The notes under the pieces: generated by a model
What the model saw: the letters and a program-made list of their open reading frames with translations, nothing else
Told to the model about the DNA's origin: nothing
Databases searched by the model: none
Source: Roseibacillus sp.
GTDB lineage: Bacteria; Verrucomicrobiota; Verrucomicrobiia; Verrucomicrobiales; Akkermansiaceae
Direction of reading: 5' to 3'
Length of the DNA stretch: 64,000 nucleotides
Assembly: GCA_028821775.1 (NCBI GenBank)
Contig: JAPKFB010000009.1
Location: forward strand, 1 to 64,000
Position numbers and translations under genes: made by a program
Shown: piece after piece, positions 61,521-64,000 of the stretch
Layout of the letters: every line of letters starts with the position of its first letter
Numbering within the stretch: the first letter of the stretch is position 1

Positions 61521-61900
61521 GCCTGCGGAGACTAGAGCCGGGTGAGCGATTCCAAAGAGCAAATCGAGGCCCTCTATCACCAGTAGAAGGAGAAGTTCTA
61601 ACAATCCAAGACTGCTAGTTCTGCATCAAGATAAGGGATAGATAGAGACTAAAAGATCGAAGTAGTCAGACTCTCTTAATGGAAACAGGTGTTTTTCGAA
61701 GGGATCTAGATAGTTCTAATTACTTAAGGGAAGCTTCGGTTTTGGTTGTGGTTGAGGGGAGAGGAGCGGGCTCCAAGATTTCTGTGCAAAGCCATTAGTT
61801 GGGCGGACTTAGATAGTTAATCCAGTGAACTAAAAAACGTATGGGATGACGGATAGTATTAGGGGTTTGATGGCCTTGTTCCTTCAACCTCACCCGGTTC
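61521..61900. other. AT-rich intergenic region
   Basis: No gene was found. The stretch between 61610 and 61860 is clearly AT-richer than its surroundings and contains several GATAG/TAGAT words, but no repeat, hairpin or clear promoter. It separates divergent genes. Confidence 0.5.
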
Positions 61901-62299
61901 ATGAAAACAAACTTTTTCGTCCTAGCGCTGACGCTTGCGTTGGTCTCCTCCGCTTCCCGAGCCGCGTTTCCAAGTGGCAGCCGAGTGTCCTTCGTCTTTC
62001 CGCCAGAGGTAGCCGGAGTGGAGGAGGGCTATCTCTATACTCCGGCAGATCCGGCCCTAGCTCTTGAAGAGCGCAAGGCTCTTGCGATCTGTCCCGAGGT
62101 GCATCCCTCCCTGGCAGGTGAGCTGTGCGAGGTGAAGGGTGAGGATCCCACTGGAAGGCGTCGCCGAATGCGGGTGACGCGTGCACTCTCGGTGGAACTG
62201 GCCGACTCCGGGACCGCGATCAAACCAGCGGAGGGGAAGATTCACCTGGCCGCGATGGCGCCCTTGCTCCTCTTGGCCAAGCGCCGCAGACATCTTTGA
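61901..62299 (+). CDS. Small exported protein with hydrophobic-arginine tail
   Basis: The 132-residue protein has a signal peptide (FFVLALTLALVSSASRA) and a short mature part without a recognised domain (VSFVFPPEVAGVEEGYLYTP, ALAICPEVHP). Its C-terminus is a hydrophobic stretch followed by arginines (LAAMAPLLLLAKRRRHL), which resembles the tail of PEP-CTERM or similar sorting signals but has no PEP box. A terminator follows at 62337. Function is unknown. Confidence 0.6.
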   Translation: MKTNFFVLALTLALVSSASRAAFPSGSRVSFVFPPEVAGVEEGYLYTPADPALALEERKALAICPEVHPSLAGELCEVKGEDPTGRRRRMRVTRALSVELADSGTAIKPAEGKIHLAAMAPLLLLAKRRRHL

Positions 62300-62336
62300 T
62301 AGGAATTCATTGAAACCAGCAACAAAAGTTGTGAAC

Positions 62337-62369
62337 AGGGACGCTGGAGGCCGCGTCCCTTGCCTTTTT
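62337..62369 (+). terminator. Rho-independent terminator
   Basis: AGGGACGC (62337-62344) and GCGTCCCT (62353-62360) form an 8-bp stem with an 8-base loop, followed by TGCCTTTTT. It lies just after the gene ending at 62299. Confidence 0.75.
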
Positions 62370-62431
62370 GGGGGTGGCGGAATTGAGTGGGCGGGTCGGT
62401 TAGGAGCGGGATCCATCCCGGAGGTTGGACA

Positions 62432-63817
62432 TTATCCGCCGGCCATGGAGGCGGGGTCGAGGGCGCTGGTGAGTTGCTCGGCGGTGATGCCAAGATCCTC
62501 CAGGCGGTCAGCACAGAGTTCGCGCACGGTGCGTCCAGTGTTCACCGACTCCTTGGCGATCTTGCTGGCTTGGTCGTAGCCGATGACGGGGGCGAGGGAA
62601 GTCACCATCGAAAGCGAATACTCGATGAGCTCCTCGCAGCGTTCGACATTGGCGATGATGCCATTCACGCAGCGTTCGCGGAAGATGCCACAGACGTTGC
62701 TGAGGAGGCGGATGCTTTCGAGAACGCACTTGGCCATCACGGGCATGAAGACGTTGAGCTCGAAGTGACCGTTGGCACCGCACCAGGTGACGGTCGAATT
62801 GTTGCCGAAGACGCGGGCCGCCACCATGGTGACTGCTTCGCTCATGACGGGGTTGACCTTGCCGGGCATGATGGAGGAACCGGGCTGGGTGGCGGGAAGT
62901 GAGATCTCTCCGATGGCGCAACGCGGGCCTGAACCGAGAAGGCGGAGATCGTTGGCAATCTTGAACAGGCTGGTGGCGATGGTGTTGAGCTGTCCGTGAC
63001 ACTCGACGAGGGCATCCTTGGCGGCCTGCGCTTCGAAATGATTCATGGCTTCCCGAAACTCGATGCCGGTCTTCTCCGCGATGAAGGCAATGGCCTTGGG
63101 GGGAAAGTCGGGGTGACAGTTGAGGCCCGTGCCCACCGCGGTGCCGCCGAGCGCAAGTTCGTGAATGGCCTTGAGAGCCTTGTGGGCGCGATCTACCGCG
63201 CGGGTGAGTTGCATGGCGTAGCCACCAAACTCCTGACCGAGGCGCACCGGAGTTGCGTCCATGAGGTGAGTGCGCCCGATCTTGAGCACCTTGTGAAACT
63301 CCTCGGCTTTCGTGCTCAGGCTGTCGCGCAGGCCCTCGAGCGAGGGGATGAGGTCGTTCTTGAGGGCCACCCCGGTGGCAATGTGCATGGCGGTGGGAAA
63401 GGTGTCGTTCGAGGACTGCCCTTGATTGACATGATCATTGGGGTGGATCTTGTCTTCGAGATCAGCGAGTTGCGCGCAACGATTGGCGATCACCTCGTTG
63501 GCATTCATGTTGGTCGAGGTACCCGATCCGGTTTGGTAAACATCGACCGGGAAGTGCTCATCGAGTTTTCCTTCGTAGACTTCCTGCGAGGCCTGCTCGA
63601 TGAGGGAGGTCTTCTCGGTGGAGACATGTCCCAACTCGCCGTTGGCGCGGGCCGCAGCCCACTTGATGAGGCCGAAGGCGTGGACGATGCCCGGTTCGAC
63701 CGGTTCATAGGAGACCGGGAAATTTAGAACGGCGCGCTGGGTGGAGGCTCCGTAGAGGGCCCGGATAGGAACTGGCATTTCGCCCATCGAGTCGCGTTCG
63801 ATGCGTGTGTCACTCAT
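62432..63817 (-). CDS. fumC: Fumarate hydratase, class II
   Basis: FumC converts fumarate and malate in the TCA cycle without an iron-sulfur cluster. The 461-residue protein has the superfamily signature GSSIMPGKVNPV, the substrate blocks GSGTSTNMNANEVIANR, HVNQGQSSNDTFPTAMH and GRTHLMDATPVRLGQEFGG, and HFELNVFMPV. The class II length is normal. The ATG at 63817 (MSDTRIERDSMGEMPVP) matches the family start. Nothing beyond it to the end of the window is a supported gene. Confidence 0.96.
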   Translation of the reverse strand: MSDTRIERDSMGEMPVPIRALYGASTQRAVLNFPVSYEPVEPGIVHAFGLIKWAAARANGELGHVSTEKTSLIEQASQEVYEGKLDEHFPVDVYQTGSGTSTNMNANEVIANRCAQLADLEDKIHPNDHVNQGQSSNDTFPTAMHIATGVALKNDLIPSLEGLRDSLSTKAEEFHKVLKIGRTHLMDATPVRLGQEFGGYAMQLTRAVDRAHKALKAIHELALGGTAVGTGLNCHPDFPPKAIAFIAEKTGIEFREAMNHFEAQAAKDALVECHGQLNTIATSLFKIANDLRLLGSGPRCAIGEISLPATQPGSSIMPGKVNPVMSEAVTMVAARVFGNNSTVTWCGANGHFELNVFMPVMAKCVLESIRLLSNVCGIFRERCVNGIIANVERCEELIEYSLSMVTSLAPVIGYDQASKIAKESVNTGRTVRELCADRLEDLGITAEQLTSALDPASMAGG

Positions 63818-64000
63818 GAGCGTAGAAGAACCGGAGCGGGCTCTGACTTGCAAGCTTGGGAATTAAAAGAGGGCAACGGGAGAGCCCATTTGATGGGGAA
63901 CAAGATTGCAGGCGGGAACCGGGGCAGGGCTCCGAGTGGGTCCGAAATGGGGGCTTGTGCGCTGGATTTGGGCTTGTGAAGGGGCCTTTGATGCAAAATA

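Noticed and set aside
61610-61860. GATAG/TAGAT word repeats as a possible origin or integration site
   Set aside because: The words are irregular in spacing and sequence; no DnaA-box cluster or att-like direct repeat is visible.

Overview
The window looks like chromosomal DNA from a GC-rich Gram-negative bacterium of the Verrucomicrobia (PVC group). This is inferred from gene content, not from a marker search. The indicators are a paired PSCyt1/PSCyt2/PSD1 protein and DUF1501 protein, an lpxC-fabZ fusion, lpxA, PEP-CTERM proteins, an ABCG-type half-transporter, many lone secreted proteins, few Shine-Dalgarno sequences and frequent GTG/TTG starts. No phage, insertion sequence, CRISPR array or rRNA was seen.

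Layout. 0.3-9 kb: ABC-F ATPase, DUF1028 protein coupled to a type-3 prolyl-tRNA synthetase, secreted beta-propeller, RecQ and a Tat-exported PhoX-like protein. 9-16 kb: a disordered membrane protein with a 21-residue membrane peptide, thioredoxin, hemL, a decayed PEP-CTERM gene, an SH3-like secreted protein, an intact PEP-CTERM gene, lpxA and an orphan zinc-type binding protein. 16-25 kb: KefB-like antiporter, HrpA helicase, aromatic/aspartate aminotransferase and alditol-oxidase-like flavoprotein. 25-28 kb: a four-gene cluster of two secreted proteins, an ECF sigma factor and a zinc-type anti-sigma factor. 28-36 kb: a secreted glycoside hydrolase divergent from the PSD1-DUF1501 pair, then a decayed gene and a lipoprotein. 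36-39 kb: lpxC-fabZ divergent from an RluA-type pseudouridine synthase and a Nif3-like protein. 39.8-45 kb: two divergent tRNA-Gly genes, a secreted helical-repeat protein and an exopolysaccharide export module (beta-barrel, tyrosine autokinase/co-polymerase, OPX protein). 45-50 kb: PDZ protein, tail-specific protease, PLP-binding protein, DUF971 protein, exported JAMM-domain protein and an interrupted small lipoprotein gene. 50-57 kb: ABCG transporter, OB-like membrane protein and TPR protein in one operon, then an AsmA-like protein. 57-64 kb: Nudix hydrolase, alpha/beta hydrolase, PhnA-like protein, M15-like peptidase, a small operon with an isolated AddA-type nuclease domain and a methyltransferase, and fumarase.

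How the genes work together. The dominant theme is envelope building and polysaccharide handling: lipid A synthesis (lpxA, lpxC-fabZ), EPS export without local glycosyltransferases, polysaccharide breakdown (glycoside hydrolase, PSD1/DUF1501), envelope proteolysis (Tsp, M15, JAMM) and an ECF signalling cassette. The rest are housekeeping genes. The least understood candidates are the helical-repeat partner of the EPS module, the exported JAMM protein, the ECF cassette with its two secreted proteins, the ABCG-OB-TPR operon and the isolated AddA-type nuclease domain.
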